Below, in pieces: positions 23,744-33,933 of a stretch of DNA of 45,285 bases. Origin of the DNA: Rubrivivax sp. (lineage in GTDB: Bacteria > Pseudomonadota > Gammaproteobacteria > Burkholderiales > Burkholderiaceae_C); the NCBI GenBank assembly GCA_016788525.1, contig JAEUPD010000194.1, forward strand, positions 1 to 45,285, given 5' to 3'. Numbering within the stretch: the first letter of the stretch is position 1; the number at the start of each line of letters is the position of its first letter. Made by a program: the position numbers and the translations under genes. Under the pieces are notes generated by a model. The model worked only from the letters and a program-made list of their open reading frames with translations. It was not told the DNA's origin and ran no database searches.

Positions 23744-25126
23744 ATGATCAGGATCTTCAACCACTACGTACACCGGGCTTCGCTGCGCAGCATGTCTTTC
23801 GACCTGGCTGTGGCGCTGATGCTTGCCCTGGGTGCGGTGACGTATCAGATCGGTGGCTTGGACCAGGCAGTGCCATTGGCCGGCGGGCAGCTGGTCTCCT
23901 TTGCGGCGGCGCTGTTCGTCATCAATACCGCTTCGGGCCTGTACGAACCCCAGAACTCGCTGTCGCTGTCGCGCTCTTGCGCCCGCGCGGTGTTCGTCTT
24001 GCTCGTCGTGCTGCCTGTGGCGTACGCCATCTTCGGCCTGCTCCCGGCAGCGTTCAGCAGCCGTGAGGCCGTCCAGTTCTCGGTCATGGCCGGCGTTTCA
24101 GCCCTGGTGCTGCGCCGTGTGTATGTGTCGCAGCGTTCGGCGGTGCCGCGCGGGCGCACCCGCATCCTCATCTTCGGCGCCGGCCCGGCAGCCCTGGTGG
24201 TGGGCAACACGCTTCGATCGGCCGACCCCAACGCAGTCATCGTCGGCTACATGCCTGGCCCCAACGAGAGCGAGGCCGCGGTACCGGCTTCCGAGTTGCT
24301 CACCAGCCGCGGCTCACTGACCGAGACGGCTGTCAGCCTGGGCGTGGACGAGATCGTGGTCGCGCTGACCGAGCGCCGCGCCGGCAGCATGCCGCTGCGG
24401 CAGTTGCTCGACTGCAAGCTGGCCGGCGTGAAGGTCTACGACCTCAACACCCACTTCGAGAAGACGCTGGGCCAGATCCGTGTCGACTACCTGAACGCCA
24501 GCTGGCTGATCTTCGGCGACGGCTTCAACCAGGGTGCGCTGCGCACCTTCATCAAGCGTGTCTTCGACATCGTGTGTGCGACATTGCTGTTCGTCGCCGC
24601 CGCGCCGGTCATGGCCATCACGGCGCTGCTGATCAAGCTGGAAAGCGTCGGGCCGGTGTTCTATCGCCAGGAACGCGTCGGCCTCAACGGCCGCACGTTC
24701 CAGGTCATCAAGTTCCGCAGCATGCGCACCGACGCCGAGAAGGATGGCAAGCCGCGCTGGGCCGCCGCCAACGACGACCGCATCACCCGCGTCGGCCACA
24801 TCATCCGCCGCCTACGCATCGACGAGCTTCCGCAGATCTTCAACGTGCTCAAGGGCGACATGAGCCTCGTCGGCCCCCGGCCCGAGCGGCCCTACTTCGT
24901 TGAGCAGCTGACGCAGAAGATCCCCTTCTATGCCGTGCGCCACAGCGTCAAACCCGGCGTCACGGGCTGGGCCCAGGTGCGCTACGCCTATGGCGCCACG
25001 GTCGAGGACTCGCAGGAAAAGCTGCAGTTCGACCTGTACTACGTGAAGAACCACACCCTGTTCCTCGATTTCGTTGTCCTGCTCGAGACGGTGGGCGTGG
25101 TGCTCACTGGCAAGGGCGCGCGCTGA
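23744..25126 (+). CDS. EpsB-type priming sugar transferase (polyprenyl glycosylphosphotransferase)
   Basis: 460 aa. The N-terminal half has four to five membrane helices (about 15-115) and a Rossmann-like CoA-binding-type domain (ILIFGAGPAALVVGNTLRS). The C-terminal half is the bacterial sugar transferase domain: a membrane helix (VFDIVCATLLFVAAAPVMAI), KFRSMRTDAE, RRLRIDELPQIFNVLKGDMSLVGPRPERP and PGVTGWAQVRY. It transfers a sugar phosphate from a UDP-sugar to undecaprenyl phosphate, the first step of repeat-unit assembly. It matches the PEP-CTERM-associated EpsB group (TIGR03013, from memory). It is the first gene of the rightward EPS and signalling block and starts about 110 nt after a possible promoter. 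Confidence 0.94.
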   Translation: MIRIFNHYVHRASLRSMSFDLAVALMLALGAVTYQIGGLDQAVPLAGGQLVSFAAALFVINTASGLYEPQNSLSLSRSCARAVFVLLVVLPVAYAIFGLLPAAFSSREAVQFSVMAGVSALVLRRVYVSQRSAVPRGRTRILIFGAGPAALVVGNTLRSADPNAVIVGYMPGPNESEAAVPASELLTSRGSLTETAVSLGVDEIVVALTERRAGSMPLRQLLDCKLAGVKVYDLNTHFEKTLGQIRVDYLNASWLIFGDGFNQGALRTFIKRVFDIVCATLLFVAAAPVMAITALLIKLESVGPVFYRQERVGLNGRTFQVIKFRSMRTDAEKDGKPRWAAANDDRITRVGHIIRRLRIDELPQIFNVLKGDMSLVGPRPERPYFVEQLTQKIPFYAVRHSVKPGVTGWAQVRYAYGATVEDSQEKLQFDLYYVKNHTLFLDFVVLLETVGVVLTGKGAR

Positions 25127-25316
25127 GGGCAGCGCCCGGCCCGCGCGGCCGACGACGGCACGGCAGCCGGCCGGCCGAACCGCACCCCGCATCAATGGCG
25201 TGACTTCGGCCGCATCCGGGCCGGCGGCTGCGCGCGCCAGGGCGGACGACCCGGGCCGCGACCAACACAATCGCGGGCGCGCCCCTTCCACGGGCCCCTG
25301 ACCTGAGCCTGCCGCG

Positions 25317-27413
25317 TTGGACGACCTTGCGGTGGCCGGCCACGCATTCAGCGCAGCCGCCCACCTGATCTTCCTGGCCTTTCTGGCCTGGACGGGCCGC
25401 ATGCCCCGCGGCTCGCCGCTTTGCGCCGCGCTGTTCGTCGGCGCGCTGGGTGCCAGCGGCCTGTGGGCGGCCTCTGAAGCCCTGGCCTTCGGCACCCGCG
25501 ACACCGGCTGGCTGGCCGCCGCCGCGCTGCTCGACCTGGCCCGCTACGGGCTGTGGCTGGCCTTCCTCTACACCCTGATCGGGGCAATGCGCGACGGCGC
25601 GGCCCCACGGGTCACGCGCACGCTGCGCTGGATCATCGTCATCGCGCTGGTCGTGGCCACGGCATTGCAGGGCCTTCGCGCCGCGCTGGGCATGCTCGAC
25701 CAGCCCACGTCTCAGCTCGTGCTGATGGTGGTCCTCGCATTGCCGCTGCTCGGGCTGCTGCTGCTGGAGCAGCTTTTCCGCAACCTCGGCGAAGACCCAC
25801 GCTGGCACGCCAAGCCGGTGTGCCTGGGCCTGGCGATCGTGTTCGTGTTCGACATCTACATGACGTCGCAGGCCTTCCTCTTCGGTCGCGCCGATGGTGA
25901 CACGCTTGGCGCCCGCGGGGTGGTGCACACGCTGGCCATCCCGTTCCTGCTGGTGGCGTCGCGTCGACGGGCCGACTGGATCACCCAGCTGCAGCTCTCG
26001 AGAACCGCGGTGTTCCACTCGGCGACGCTGGTGCTTGCGGGGCTGTACCTGCTGTTCGTCTCGAGCCTGGGCTACTACCTGCGCTTCTTCGGCGGCACGT
26101 GGGGCCGGGCCCTGCAGATCAGCCTGTTGTTCGCCGGCCTGGCCGCGCTGGTGGCGTTCGCGATCTCGGGGTCGCTGCGCGCCTGGCTGCGGGTCGTCGT
26201 GGCCAAGCACTTCTTCAGCTACCGCTTCGACTACCGCGAGCAATGGCTGCGCTTCACCGCCATGCTGTCCACCCGCGGTGCACCACATGAAGTCGGGCGA
26301 CTCGTCGTGCGTGGGTTGGCCGATCTCGTCGAATGCCCCGGCGGCAGCCTGTGGACCCGCAGCGAGCCCGAAGGCCCCTTCCAGCAGGTGGCGCGCTGGA
26401 ATGCCGCGCCCGTGCAGGCCCAAGAGAGTGCTGGCAGCGCCTTCGTCGCGTTCCTGCGGCGCACGGGCTGGGTCATCGACCTCGACCAGCTGCTGACCTC
26501 TCCCCATCTGTACGAGGAACTCCCGCTGCCGCAGTGGCTCGGCGGGCCGGCCCGGCCCTGGCTGGTGGTGCCCTTGCTGGTGGGCGACGAACTGCAAGGC
26601 TTCGTGCTGCTGGCCCACCCCCGCACGCGGGTGGATGTGAACTGGGAAGTGCTCGACCTGCTGAAGACCGCCGGTCGCCAGGCCGCCGGATACCTGGCCC
26701 AGATGCAGGCGACAGAGGCCTTGCTGGAGGCTCGCAAGTTCGAAGCCTTCAACCGCATGTCGGCCTTCGTCGTGCACGATCTCAAGAACATCGTGACCCA
26801 GCTGTCGCTGATGCTGAAGAATGCCGAAAGGCTGCGCGACAACCGCGAGTTCCAGCAGGACATGCTGCTGACCGTGGAAAGCTCGCTCGCGAAGATGCGG
26901 CGTCTGATGCTGCAATTGCGAGAGGGTTCGCCGGCCCCCGGTGGCGGTGGCGGCGTCGAGTTGCTGCCCATCGTGGACAGCCTGCAGGCCCTGGCCAGGG
27001 CACGCGGGCGCGAACTCGAGGTGCTGCAGCGGGAGCGTCTGGCCACGCGGGGCCACGAGGACCGCATCGAGCGCGTGCTCGGCCACCTCGTGCACAACGC
27101 GCTGGACGCCACCGCGATGCCCGGCCGCGTCTGGATTTCCGTGTACCGGGAGAGCGGGCAGGTGTGCATCGAGGTGGGCGACACCGGGGTGGGAATGAGC
27201 GAGGAGTTCGTGCAGACGCAGCTGTTCAAGCCGTTCGCCAGTACCAAGGGCATGGGCATGGGCGTGGGCAGCTACGAGAGCGCGCAGTACGTGCGTGAGC
27301 TGGGCGGCACCATTCAGGTGGCCAGCCAGGAGTCCGAAGGCACGGTGATCACCGTGCGCCTGCCACTGTTCGAGTCGCAGCACGACTCCGACCTGATGAC
27401 CCCTGACCTGTGA
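25317..27413 (+). CDS. prsK: XrtA/PEP-CTERM system histidine kinase PrsK
   Basis: 698 aa from a TTG at 25317 (a GTG at 25332 is an alternative; neither has a strong ribosome-binding site). About eight membrane helices fill residues 1-290. A GAF-like domain follows (about 320-460). Then comes the kinase core with H-box FVVHDLKN (His487), N-box GHLVHNALDAT, G1 box DTGVGMS and G2 box GMGMGVGSY. Domain order and motifs match PrsK (TIGR02916, from memory). It should phosphorylate PrsR, whose gene starts in a TGATG overlap with this stop. The signal sensed through the membrane part is not known. Confidence 0.95.
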   Translation: MDDLAVAGHAFSAAAHLIFLAFLAWTGRMPRGSPLCAALFVGALGASGLWAASEALAFGTRDTGWLAAAALLDLARYGLWLAFLYTLIGAMRDGAAPRVTRTLRWIIVIALVVATALQGLRAALGMLDQPTSQLVLMVVLALPLLGLLLLEQLFRNLGEDPRWHAKPVCLGLAIVFVFDIYMTSQAFLFGRADGDTLGARGVVHTLAIPFLLVASRRRADWITQLQLSRTAVFHSATLVLAGLYLLFVSSLGYYLRFFGGTWGRALQISLLFAGLAALVAFAISGSLRAWLRVVVAKHFFSYRFDYREQWLRFTAMLSTRGAPHEVGRLVVRGLADLVECPGGSLWTRSEPEGPFQQVARWNAAPVQAQESAGSAFVAFLRRTGWVIDLDQLLTSPHLYEELPLPQWLGGPARPWLVVPLLVGDELQGFVLLAHPRTRVDVNWEVLDLLKTAGRQAAGYLAQMQATEALLEARKFEAFNRMSAFVVHDLKNIVTQLSLMLKNAERLRDNREFQQDMLLTVESSLAKMRRLMLQLREGSPAPGGGGGVELLPIVDSLQALARARGRELEVLQRERLATRGHEDRIERVLGHLVHNALDATAMPGRVWISVYRESGQVCIEVGDTGVGMSEEFVQTQLFKPFASTKGMGMGVGSYESAQYVRELGGTIQVASQESEGTVITVRLPLFESQHDSDLMTPDL

Positions 27414-28855
27414 TGACCCCCTCCACCGCCGGCGTCGAGACGGTCGTGACGCGCCCGCTCCCCGCCACCGAAGGCGACGCAGCACGCGCCACGCCCCTGC
27501 TGATCGTCGAGGACGACCTTGCGCTGCAGCGCCAGATCCGCTGGTCGCTCGACCGCTTCGAAGCCGTCACCGCGGCCGACCGCGAGTCGGCCCTGCAGCA
27601 ATTCCGGCGGCACAGCCCGGCGGTGGTCACGATGGACCTCGGGCTGCCCCCAGACCCCGATTCGGTCTCCGAAGGCTTCCGGCTGCTCCAGCAGCTGCTG
27701 GACATCGACCCCAACGTGAAGGTCATCGTGCTGACCGGGCAGAACGCCCAGGCACATGCGCTGCGTGCGGTGGCCCAGGGCGCCTACGACTTTCTGGCCA
27801 AGCCCTTCGAGCCTGACGTCCTCAAGCTGACCATCGAGCGCGCCCTTCGGCTTGCCGAGCTGCAGGCCGAGAACCGGCGGCTGCAGTCGGCGCAGGCCGG
27901 GCCCGGGCTGGACGCCCTGGGTGGCCTGATCACCCGCGACACCCAGTTGCTGCGCGTGGCCCGCACCGTCGAGCGCGTGGCCTCCAGCAACGTCACGGTG
28001 ATGCTGCTGGGCGAATCCGGCACCGGCAAGGAGGTGCTGGCCCAGGGCCTGCACGCCGCCAGCAAGCGCCCCGGCCGCTTCGTCGCCATCAACTGCGCGG
28101 CGATCCCCGAGAACCTGCTGGAAAGCGAGCTCTTCGGCTACGAAAAGGGCGCCTTCACGGGTGCGTCGAAGACCACCCCGGGGAAGATCGAGACAGCGCA
28201 CAACGGCACGCTGATGCTCGACGAGATCGGTGACCTGCCGGCTTCGCTGCAGGCCAAGCTGCTGCGCTTCCTCGAGTCGAGGACGATCGAGCGCCTGGGC
28301 GGCCGCAGCGAGATCGCGGTCGACGTGCGCGTGGTGTGCGCCACCCACCAGGACTTGAAGAACCAGATCCGCGACGGCCGCTTCCGGGAGGACCTGTACT
28401 ACCGCCTGGCGGAGATCGTCGTGGAGATCCCGCCGCTGCGACAGCGCGCCGGCGACGCCGTGCTGCTCGCGCATGCCTTCCTGCGCCGCTTTGCGCAGGA
28501 GCAACGTCGGCCGGCCATGATGCTGTCGGAGGACGCCATCCACGCCATCGAACAGCATGCCTGGCCCGGCAACGTGCGCGAACTGCTCAACTGCATCAAG
28601 CGCGCGGCCATCATGGCCGACGGCGAGCGCCTGACAGCCGACGACCTCGGCCTGCCTGGCATGGCCCCGGGCGACGAAGCTGCCGGCCCACCTTCCGACC
28701 TCAACCTTCGGGCCATCCGCGACGCCGCCGAACGCGGTGCCGTGGTCACTGCGCTCGCGCGCAGCAACGGCAACGTCGGCCGCGCCGCCGAGCTGCTGGG
28801 CGTGAGCCGCCCGACGATCTACGACCTGATGAAGCGGTTGGGTATCAAGCCGTGA
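27413..28855 (+). CDS. prsR: PrsR, sigma-54-dependent response regulator of PEP-CTERM genes
   Basis: 480 aa from the ATG at 27413 (a GTG one codon upstream is also in frame). Receiver domain with acidic pair E33-D34-D35, phospho-acceptor Asp75 in TMDLGLP and Lys130 in AKPFEP. The AAA+ domain has Walker A GESGTGKE (200-207), the sigma-54 contact loop GAFTGA (246-251) and Walker B LMLDE (267-271). A Fis-type helix-turn-helix lies at the C-terminus ([25 protein letters not shown]). It matches PrsR (TIGR02915, from memory). It would drive RpoN promoters of PEP-CTERM genes, and one such promoter is visible at 20264-20279. Translation is coupled to prsK. Confidence 0.96.
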   Translation: MTPSTAGVETVVTRPLPATEGDAARATPLLIVEDDLALQRQIRWSLDRFEAVTAADRESALQQFRRHSPAVVTMDLGLPPDPDSVSEGFRLLQQLLDIDPNVKVIVLTGQNAQAHALRAVAQGAYDFLAKPFEPDVLKLTIERALRLAELQAENRRLQSAQAGPGLDALGGLITRDTQLLRVARTVERVASSNVTVMLLGESGTGKEVLAQGLHAASKRPGRFVAINCAAIPENLLESELFGYEKGAFTGASKTTPGKIETAHNGTLMLDEIGDLPASLQAKLLRFLESRTIERLGGRSEIAVDVRVVCATHQDLKNQIRDGRFREDLYYRLAEIVVEIPPLRQRAGDAVLLAHAFLRRFAQEQRRPAMMLSEDAIHAIEQHAWPGNVRELLNCIKRAAIMADGERLTADDLGLPGMAPGDEAAGPPSDLNLRAIRDAAERGAVVTALARSNGNVGRAAELLGVSRPTIYDLMKRLGIKP

Positions 28856-28860
28856 CACCT

Positions 28861-28902
28861 GGCCGCCGATCGGGGCGGCCCCTAGCGTGCTGCCTCGCAC
28901 GC
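28861..28902 (+). other. two hairpins after prsR
   Basis: GGCCGCC (28861-28867) pairs with GGCGGCC (28874-28880), and GCGTGC (28885-28890) pairs with GCACGC (28897-28902), each with a 6-nt loop. They begin 5 nt past the stop of prsR. There is no T-run, so they may weaken rather than stop transcription into prsT. Confidence 0.4.
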
Positions 28903-29063
28903 ACCGGCTCGACGGATGATGCTCGGTGACCGGCCCTGCCGGGACAATTCGCGGCCCGGATGGACCCCAACCCGCACCGCCGTGAACGGGTGTCGCGCCA
29001 TCCCGGGCTGCGTCGGCCCGCCACAAGCGGCCCCAAGCCGACGGCCACTCGGAGGACACCAGC

Positions 29064-31844
29064 ATGAATCCACGTCACAGCCGTCTCGCCCTGGCCGCCC
29101 TGGTCGTTGCCGCCGCGATGCTCGGCGGCTGCCGCGGCGAATCGGAAGACAAGCTGCTGCAGTCGGCGCAGTCGTTCATGGCGAAGAAGGAGTACAAGTC
29201 CGCCACGATCCAGCTCAAGACGCTGCTGCAGAAGAACGGCAACTCGCCAGCCGGCCGCTACCTGCTGGGCAAAGCCTTGCTGGAGTCGGGCGACCCCGCA
29301 GGCGCGCTGGTGGAACTGCAGCGTGCGCGCGAACTCGGCCATGCCGAGGACCAGGTGAGCCCGGACCTGGCCCGCACGATGCTGCTGGCCGGCGAGCATG
29401 CCAAGGTGATCTCGCAATTCGGCGCTGCCGTGCTCGCCACGCCCGCGGCACAGGCCGACCTGGCCACCAGCGTGGCCATCGCCCACGCAGTGGCCGGGCA
29501 GGCGGCCCCCGCCAAGGAGTCCCTGGCTCGCGCACTGAAGGCCAGCCCGCAGTTCGCGCCCGCGCTCATCCTTCAGGCCCGCATGAAAGCCGGCGAGAAC
29601 GACGTCGACGGCGCGCTGCGCCTGCTTGACGACGTGCTCGCCCGCGAGCCCGGCAACGAACGCGCCGGCACGCTCAAGGGTGAACTGCTCTGGCGCGGCA
29701 AGCGCGACGAGGCTGCCGCCCTCGAGGCGCTGCGCAAGGTGGTGGCCGCGGCACCATCTGCGGCCACGGCGCACGTGGCGATCATCGGCATCCATGCCGA
29801 GCACGGCCGTCTGGCCGAGACCAAGGCCCAGTTCGAGGCGCTGCGCAAAGCCGCCCCGCACCACCCCGACACGCTGTACCTGGAAGGCCACATGGCGCTG
29901 CAGGATGGCGATGCGCAAAAGGCGCGCGACATCGCCACACGCATGCTCAAGGCCATGCCCGACCACCCGCGCATCCAGGCGCTGGCCGGCGCCGCCGACT
30001 TCCGCCTGCGCTCGTACAACCAGGCCGAGAGCAACCTCACCAAGGCGCTGCGGGCGATGCCGCAGCACCTGGGCACGCGCCAGCTGCTCGCCCAGACCTA
30101 CCTGCGCACCCAGCAGCCGGCCAAGGCCCTCGAGGTGCTGGCGCCGGCCCTGGAAGGCAAGCAGGTCGACGGCCCCACCTACGCGCTGGCCGGCGAGGCC
30201 CTCATGCTGTCTGGCGACCCCAAACGCGCCGACCAGATGTTCCAGGCCGCCGCCAAGGCCTCACCGAGCGACCCTCGCGTGCGGACCACGCTCGCCCTGG
30301 CCCGGTACGCACGCGGCGAGACCCAACCGGCGATGGACGCGCTCGAGACCATCGCCGCCGAGGACACCGCCGGCACCCGCGCCGACCTGGCGCTGATCTC
30401 GGCACGCCTGCGCGCCAGCGACCTGCCGGGCGCGCTGCGCGCGGTGGAAGCGCTGCAGAAGAAGATGCCTGACAAGGCCCTGCCCGACCTGCTGCGCGGC
30501 CGCGTGCTGCTGGCGAAGAAGGACGAGGTCGGCGCCGCGGCGGCCCTCGAAGCAGCGCTGAAGAAAGAGCCGAAGTTCGTGCCCGCCGCAGCCGCACTGG
30601 CCGCCCTCGACGTGAACGCGGGCCGCAATGACGCAGCGCGCAAGCGGCTGCAGGACCTGGTCGCCCAGGACCCCAACAACGTTGCGTCCCGCATGGCGCT
30701 GGCGGAGATCGTGGCCCGTACTGGCGGCACCAGCACCGAGGTGGCGCAGATCTACGCCGCGGCGGTGAAGGCAGCGCCCGCGCAGCCGAGCCCGCGCCTG
30801 GTCTACATCGAGCAACTGCTTCGCGTGGGCGACCCGCAAGCCGCGGTCATCGCCGCGCAGGACGGCGTAGCCGCCGTGCCGGGAAATGCTGACATGCATT
30901 CGGCGCTGGGCCGCGCGCAACTGGCCGCCGGCGACGCGCGTCAAGCCATCGCCACCTTCAGCCAACTGGCCACGAAGTACCCCGGCGAGGCGATCCACCA
31001 GCTGCGCCTGGCCGAGGCGCATGTCCAGAACAAGGACCTGCCCTCGGCGCGCGGCGCCCTGCGCAAGGCGCTCGAACTGGAGCCCGAGTCGTTCGCGGCA
31101 AAGCGCGGGCTCGCCGCGCTGGCGCTGCAGCAGGAGCGCCCCGATGAGGCCCGGGCGATCGCGCGCGATCTGCAGCGAGGCAGGCCCACCGACATCAGCG
31201 GCTTCCAGCTCGAAGGCGACGTCGAACGGCACCAGCGCAACTGGCCGGCCGCGGTGGCGGCGTACCGCAAGGCCTTCGCACTGTCGCGCAGCACCGACCT
31301 GGCGATCCGGCTGCACCAGGCGATGTTTGCCGGCGGCATGCGCGCCGACGCCGAGAAGCTGGCGCTCGACTGGCAGAAAGAGAACCCGAAGGACTTCGGC
31401 TTCAACTACTACCTGGGTGACCTGGCGATGGCGCGCGCCGACTTCGCCGCCGGCGAGAAGCACTACCGCGCCGTGCTGGATAGCCAGCCGCGCAACGCGC
31501 TGGCGCTGAACAACGTGGCGTGGCTGATGGCCAAGCAGGGCAAGTCGGGCGCCGTGCCGCTGGCCGAGCAGGCCAACCAGATCCTGCCCAATCGGCCACA
31601 GATCATGGACACGCTGGCCACCACGCTGGCCGCCGAGGGCCAGCTCAAGCGCGCCCTCGAGGTGCAGAAGCAGGCGGTGCAGATCGATCGGCACGACCCG
31701 CACCTGAAGCTCAATCTGGCCCGCCTGCACCTGAAAGCCGGCGACAAACCGCCGGCGCGGGCGGAACTGGAGGACCTCGCCCGGCTGGGCGACCGCTTCA
31801 AGGCGCAGGCCGAAGTCACCGAGCTGCTCAAGCTGACGCGTTGA
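29064..31844 (+). CDS. prsT: XrtA/PEP-CTERM system TPR-repeat lipoprotein PrsT
   Basis: 926 aa. A GGAGG lies about 9 nt before the ATG. Lipoprotein signal with lipobox LGGC (Cys23). The rest is built from about 20 TPR units, recognisable by recurring patterns such as GRYLLGKALLESGDPAGAL, LALNNVAWLMAKQGK and HLKLNLARLHLKAGD. Length and context match PrsT (TIGR02917, from memory). It should be anchored to a membrane facing the periplasm, as a scaffold for EPS export or for handling PEP-CTERM proteins. It follows prsR by 208 nt and overlaps the protease gene downstream in a TGATG junction. Confidence 0.95.
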   Translation: MNPRHSRLALAALVVAAAMLGGCRGESEDKLLQSAQSFMAKKEYKSATIQLKTLLQKNGNSPAGRYLLGKALLESGDPAGALVELQRARELGHAEDQVSPDLARTMLLAGEHAKVISQFGAAVLATPAAQADLATSVAIAHAVAGQAAPAKESLARALKASPQFAPALILQARMKAGENDVDGALRLLDDVLAREPGNERAGTLKGELLWRGKRDEAAALEALRKVVAAAPSAATAHVAIIGIHAEHGRLAETKAQFEALRKAAPHHPDTLYLEGHMALQDGDAQKARDIATRMLKAMPDHPRIQALAGAADFRLRSYNQAESNLTKALRAMPQHLGTRQLLAQTYLRTQQPAKALEVLAPALEGKQVDGPTYALAGEALMLSGDPKRADQMFQAAAKASPSDPRVRTTLALARYARGETQPAMDALETIAAEDTAGTRADLALISARLRASDLPGALRAVEALQKKMPDKALPDLLRGRVLLAKKDEVGAAAALEAALKKEPKFVPAAAALAALDVNAGRNDAARKRLQDLVAQDPNNVASRMALAEIVARTGGTSTEVAQIYAAAVKAAPAQPSPRLVYIEQLLRVGDPQAAVIAAQDGVAAVPGNADMHSALGRAQLAAGDARQAIATFSQLATKYPGEAIHQLRLAEAHVQNKDLPSARGALRKALELEPESFAAKRGLAALALQQERPDEARAIARDLQRGRPTDISGFQLEGDVERHQRNWPAAVAAYRKAFALSRSTDLAIRLHQAMFAGGMRADAEKLALDWQKENPKDFGFNYYLGDLAMARADFAAGEKHYRAVLDSQPRNALALNNVAWLMAKQGKSGAVPLAEQANQILPNRPQIMDTLATTLAAEGQLKRALEVQKQAVQIDRHDPHLKLNLARLHLKAGDKPPARAELEDLARLGDRFKAQAEVTELLKLTR

Positions 31845-32752
31845 TGATCTGCGCCGGGCGCCGGCAACTGCTCCTGTGCGGGCTGGGCCAGGGGTTCGGC
31901 GCGCGGCTCATGTCGGCCGGCGCCGGCAGGCTCTGTGTGCCGCGAGCCGCCACCGGCTTCGGGCTCGCCGCGGGCTACTCAGCTGCCACCCTCGGCCAGA
32001 CCCGGCCGGCAGACTCTGCCGGCCCTGACCTGCGCCCGCTTGTGGCGGGCGTGAGACCGTCGGTCGTGCCGGTGGGCACTTACGGCGCGACGGCGAGCCC
32101 GCGCTTCGGGTTTCGGGGCAGCGGCTTCGTCGTCGCCGACGGGTCGATCATCGCCACCAACGCCCACGTGCTGCCCGCGCCGGCGGAGACGGGGGCGGGG
32201 CAGGGCACCCGCCTGGCCGTGCTGGCGCAGACTGCGGCGCCCGGCCGGGAGGCCGGCGACCTGCGCTTTGCGACCCTGCTCGCCCAGGACAAGGCACTCG
32301 ACCTGGCGCTTCTGCGCATCGACGGGCCGCCGCTGCCGGCGCTGGCGTTGTCCACGTCGGACCAGGCGGCAGAAGGGCAGTCGATCGCGCTGATGGGCTT
32401 CCCGATCGGGGGCGCGCTGGGCTTTGCCCCGGTCACGCACCGCGGCATCGTGGCCTCGGTCACCACGGTGGCGCTGCCTGCGCCCACCGCCGCCCAGCTC
32501 GACCCACGCGCCCTGGCCCGGCTGCGCACGGGCAACCTTCAGACGCTGCAGCTGGACGCCACCGCCTACCCCGGCAACAGCGGCGGGCCGGTGTTCGATG
32601 CCGCCACCGGCGAGGTCATCGGCATCGTCAACATGGTGCTGGTGCGTGGCAGCCGCGAGACGGCCCTGTCGGCGCCCACCGGAATCACCTACGCCATCCC
32701 GGTGCGCTACCTCCGCTCGCTGCTCGAAGAGGCAGGTGCCGCCCGGCGCTGA
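31844..32752 (+). CDS. trypsin-like serine protease coupled to prsT
   Basis: 302 aa from the ATG at 31844, which overlaps the prsT stop (TGATG). The N-terminal about 50 residues are weakly hydrophobic (LLLCGLGQGFGA) and may serve as export signal. The chymotrypsin-fold triad is visible as His108 (TNAHVL), Asp153 (ALDLALLRI) and Ser246 (PGNSGGP). The C-terminal part (TGITYAIPVRYLRSLLEEAG) is like DegP-type proteases but no PDZ domain follows, so the protein is just the protease domain. Its place next to prsT suggests periplasmic processing or quality control in the PEP-CTERM/EPS pathway; the substrate is not known. Confidence 0.9.
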   Translation: MICAGRRQLLLCGLGQGFGARLMSAGAGRLCVPRAATGFGLAAGYSAATLGQTRPADSAGPDLRPLVAGVRPSVVPVGTYGATASPRFGFRGSGFVVADGSIIATNAHVLPAPAETGAGQGTRLAVLAQTAAPGREAGDLRFATLLAQDKALDLALLRIDGPPLPALALSTSDQAAEGQSIALMGFPIGGALGFAPVTHRGIVASVTTVALPAPTAAQLDPRALARLRTGNLQTLQLDATAYPGNSGGPVFDAATGEVIGIVNMVLVRGSRETALSAPTGITYAIPVRYLRSLLEEAGAARR

Positions 32753-32778
32753 CCCGGGCGCCCCGGCCTCCGCTTCCC

Positions 32779-33786
32779 TCAGACCTTGTAGTACTCGCGG
32801 TACCAGGCCACGAAGCGACCGATGCCGGTGCGGATGTCGGTGGCCGGCACGAAGCCGACCCACTCCCGCAGCGAATCGACATCGGCGTAGGTCGCCGGCA
32901 CGTCGCCGTCCTGCAGCGGCAGCAGGTTCTTCTCGGCCTTCATGCCCAGGGCCTCTTCGATGCAGCCGATGAAGTCCATCAGCGGCACCGGGTTGTGGTT
33001 GCCGATGTTGAACACGCGGAACGGGACATTGCTGGTGCCCGGGTCGGGCGCCTCGGCGCGGTAGGCGGGGTTCGGCGCTGCAGTCCTGTCGAGCACGCGG
33101 ATCACGCCTTCGACGATGTCGTCGACGTAGGTGAAGTCGCGCTGCATGCGGCCGTGGTTGAAGACGTCGATCGGCCGCCCCTCAAGGATGGCCTTGGTGA
33201 ACAGGAACAGCGCCATGTCCGGCCGCCCCCAGGGCCCGTAGACCGTGAAGAAGCGCAGCCCCGTGGTCGGCAGGCCGAACAGGTGGCTGTAGGTATGCGC
33301 CATCAGCTCGTTGGCCTTCTTGGTGGCCGCGTACATGCTCACCGGGTGGTCGACGCTGTCGTGCTCGGAGAACGGCATGCGCGTGTTGCCGCCGTAGACG
33401 CTGGACGAGGAGGCATACACGAGGTGCCCGACCTTGGCATGGCGGCAACCCTCGAGGATGTTCATAAAACCCACCACGTTGCTGTCGATGTAGGCGTGGG
33501 GGTTCTTCAGCGAGTAGCGCACCCCGGCCTGGGCGGCCAGGTGGATGACGCGGTCGAATTTCTCGGCCGCGAACAGCGCCTCCATGCCGTTGCGGTCGGC
33601 GACGTCGAGCTTGGCGAAGCGGAAGCGCGCGTGCGGCTGCAGCCGCGCCAGGCGGTCGAGCTTGAGCTGGACGTCGTAGTAGTCGTTGAGGTTGTCCAGG
33701 CCGACAACCTCGTCGCCCCGGGCCAGAAGACGCAGCGACGCGGTGCTGCCGATGAAGCCGGCAGCGCCGGTCACGAGTACTTTCAT
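32779..33786 (-). CDS. NAD-dependent epimerase, UDP-glucuronate 4-epimerase-like
   Basis: 335 aa from the ATG at 33786 ([13 protein letters not shown]); an in-frame ATG at 33804 would add six residues and has a slightly better upstream AAGG. Extended SDR fold: GAAGFIG (residues 7-13), a [10 protein letters not shown] segment with the catalytic Ser, and YAATKK with the Tyr-xxx-Lys pair. [16 protein letters not shown] and [16 protein letters not shown] are typical of the UDP-GlcA/UDP-GalA 4-epimerases (LpsL, WbnF and the like). It would interconvert UDP-glucuronate and UDP-galacturonate as EPS precursors. It is encoded against its neighbours: convergent with the protease gene (26-nt gap) and divergent from the next gene. 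Confidence 0.93.
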   Translation of the reverse strand: MKVLVTGAAGFIGSTASLRLLARGDEVVGLDNLNDYYDVQLKLDRLARLQPHARFRFAKLDVADRNGMEALFAAEKFDRVIHLAAQAGVRYSLKNPHAYIDSNVVGFMNILEGCRHAKVGHLVYASSSSVYGGNTRMPFSEHDSVDHPVSMYAATKKANELMAHTYSHLFGLPTTGLRFFTVYGPWGRPDMALFLFTKAILEGRPIDVFNHGRMQRDFTYVDDIVEGVIRVLDRTAAPNPAYRAEAPDPGTSNVPFRVFNIGNHNPVPLMDFIGCIEEALGMKAEKNLLPLQDGDVPATYADVDSLREWVGFVPATDIRTGIGRFVAWYREYYKV

Positions 33787-33933
33787 GGCTGAAGATTCTG
33801 GCATCGACCTTCGGGTGAACCCTCATGAATGCGGGGCGAGGCGCGTGAAACGGCACGAGACGGGCGCATTTCCGGTCTTTGGAAGTCGGCCTGTGGCCTA
33901 ATGTTGAAAGTGGATGTCACCGCCAGGCTGATC

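Noticed and set aside
25104-27485. A 793-codon open frame on the minus strand opposite prsK
   Set aside because: Antisense shadow: composition is biased to His, Gln, Arg and Gly, and the plus-strand frame has all histidine-kinase boxes.
33799-33814. TGGCATCGACCTTCGG as a second sigma-54 promoter before the PA14-like gene
   Set aside because: The -12 GC is replaced by CG at the required spacing. The match elsewhere is suggestive, but the key dinucleotide is wrong.
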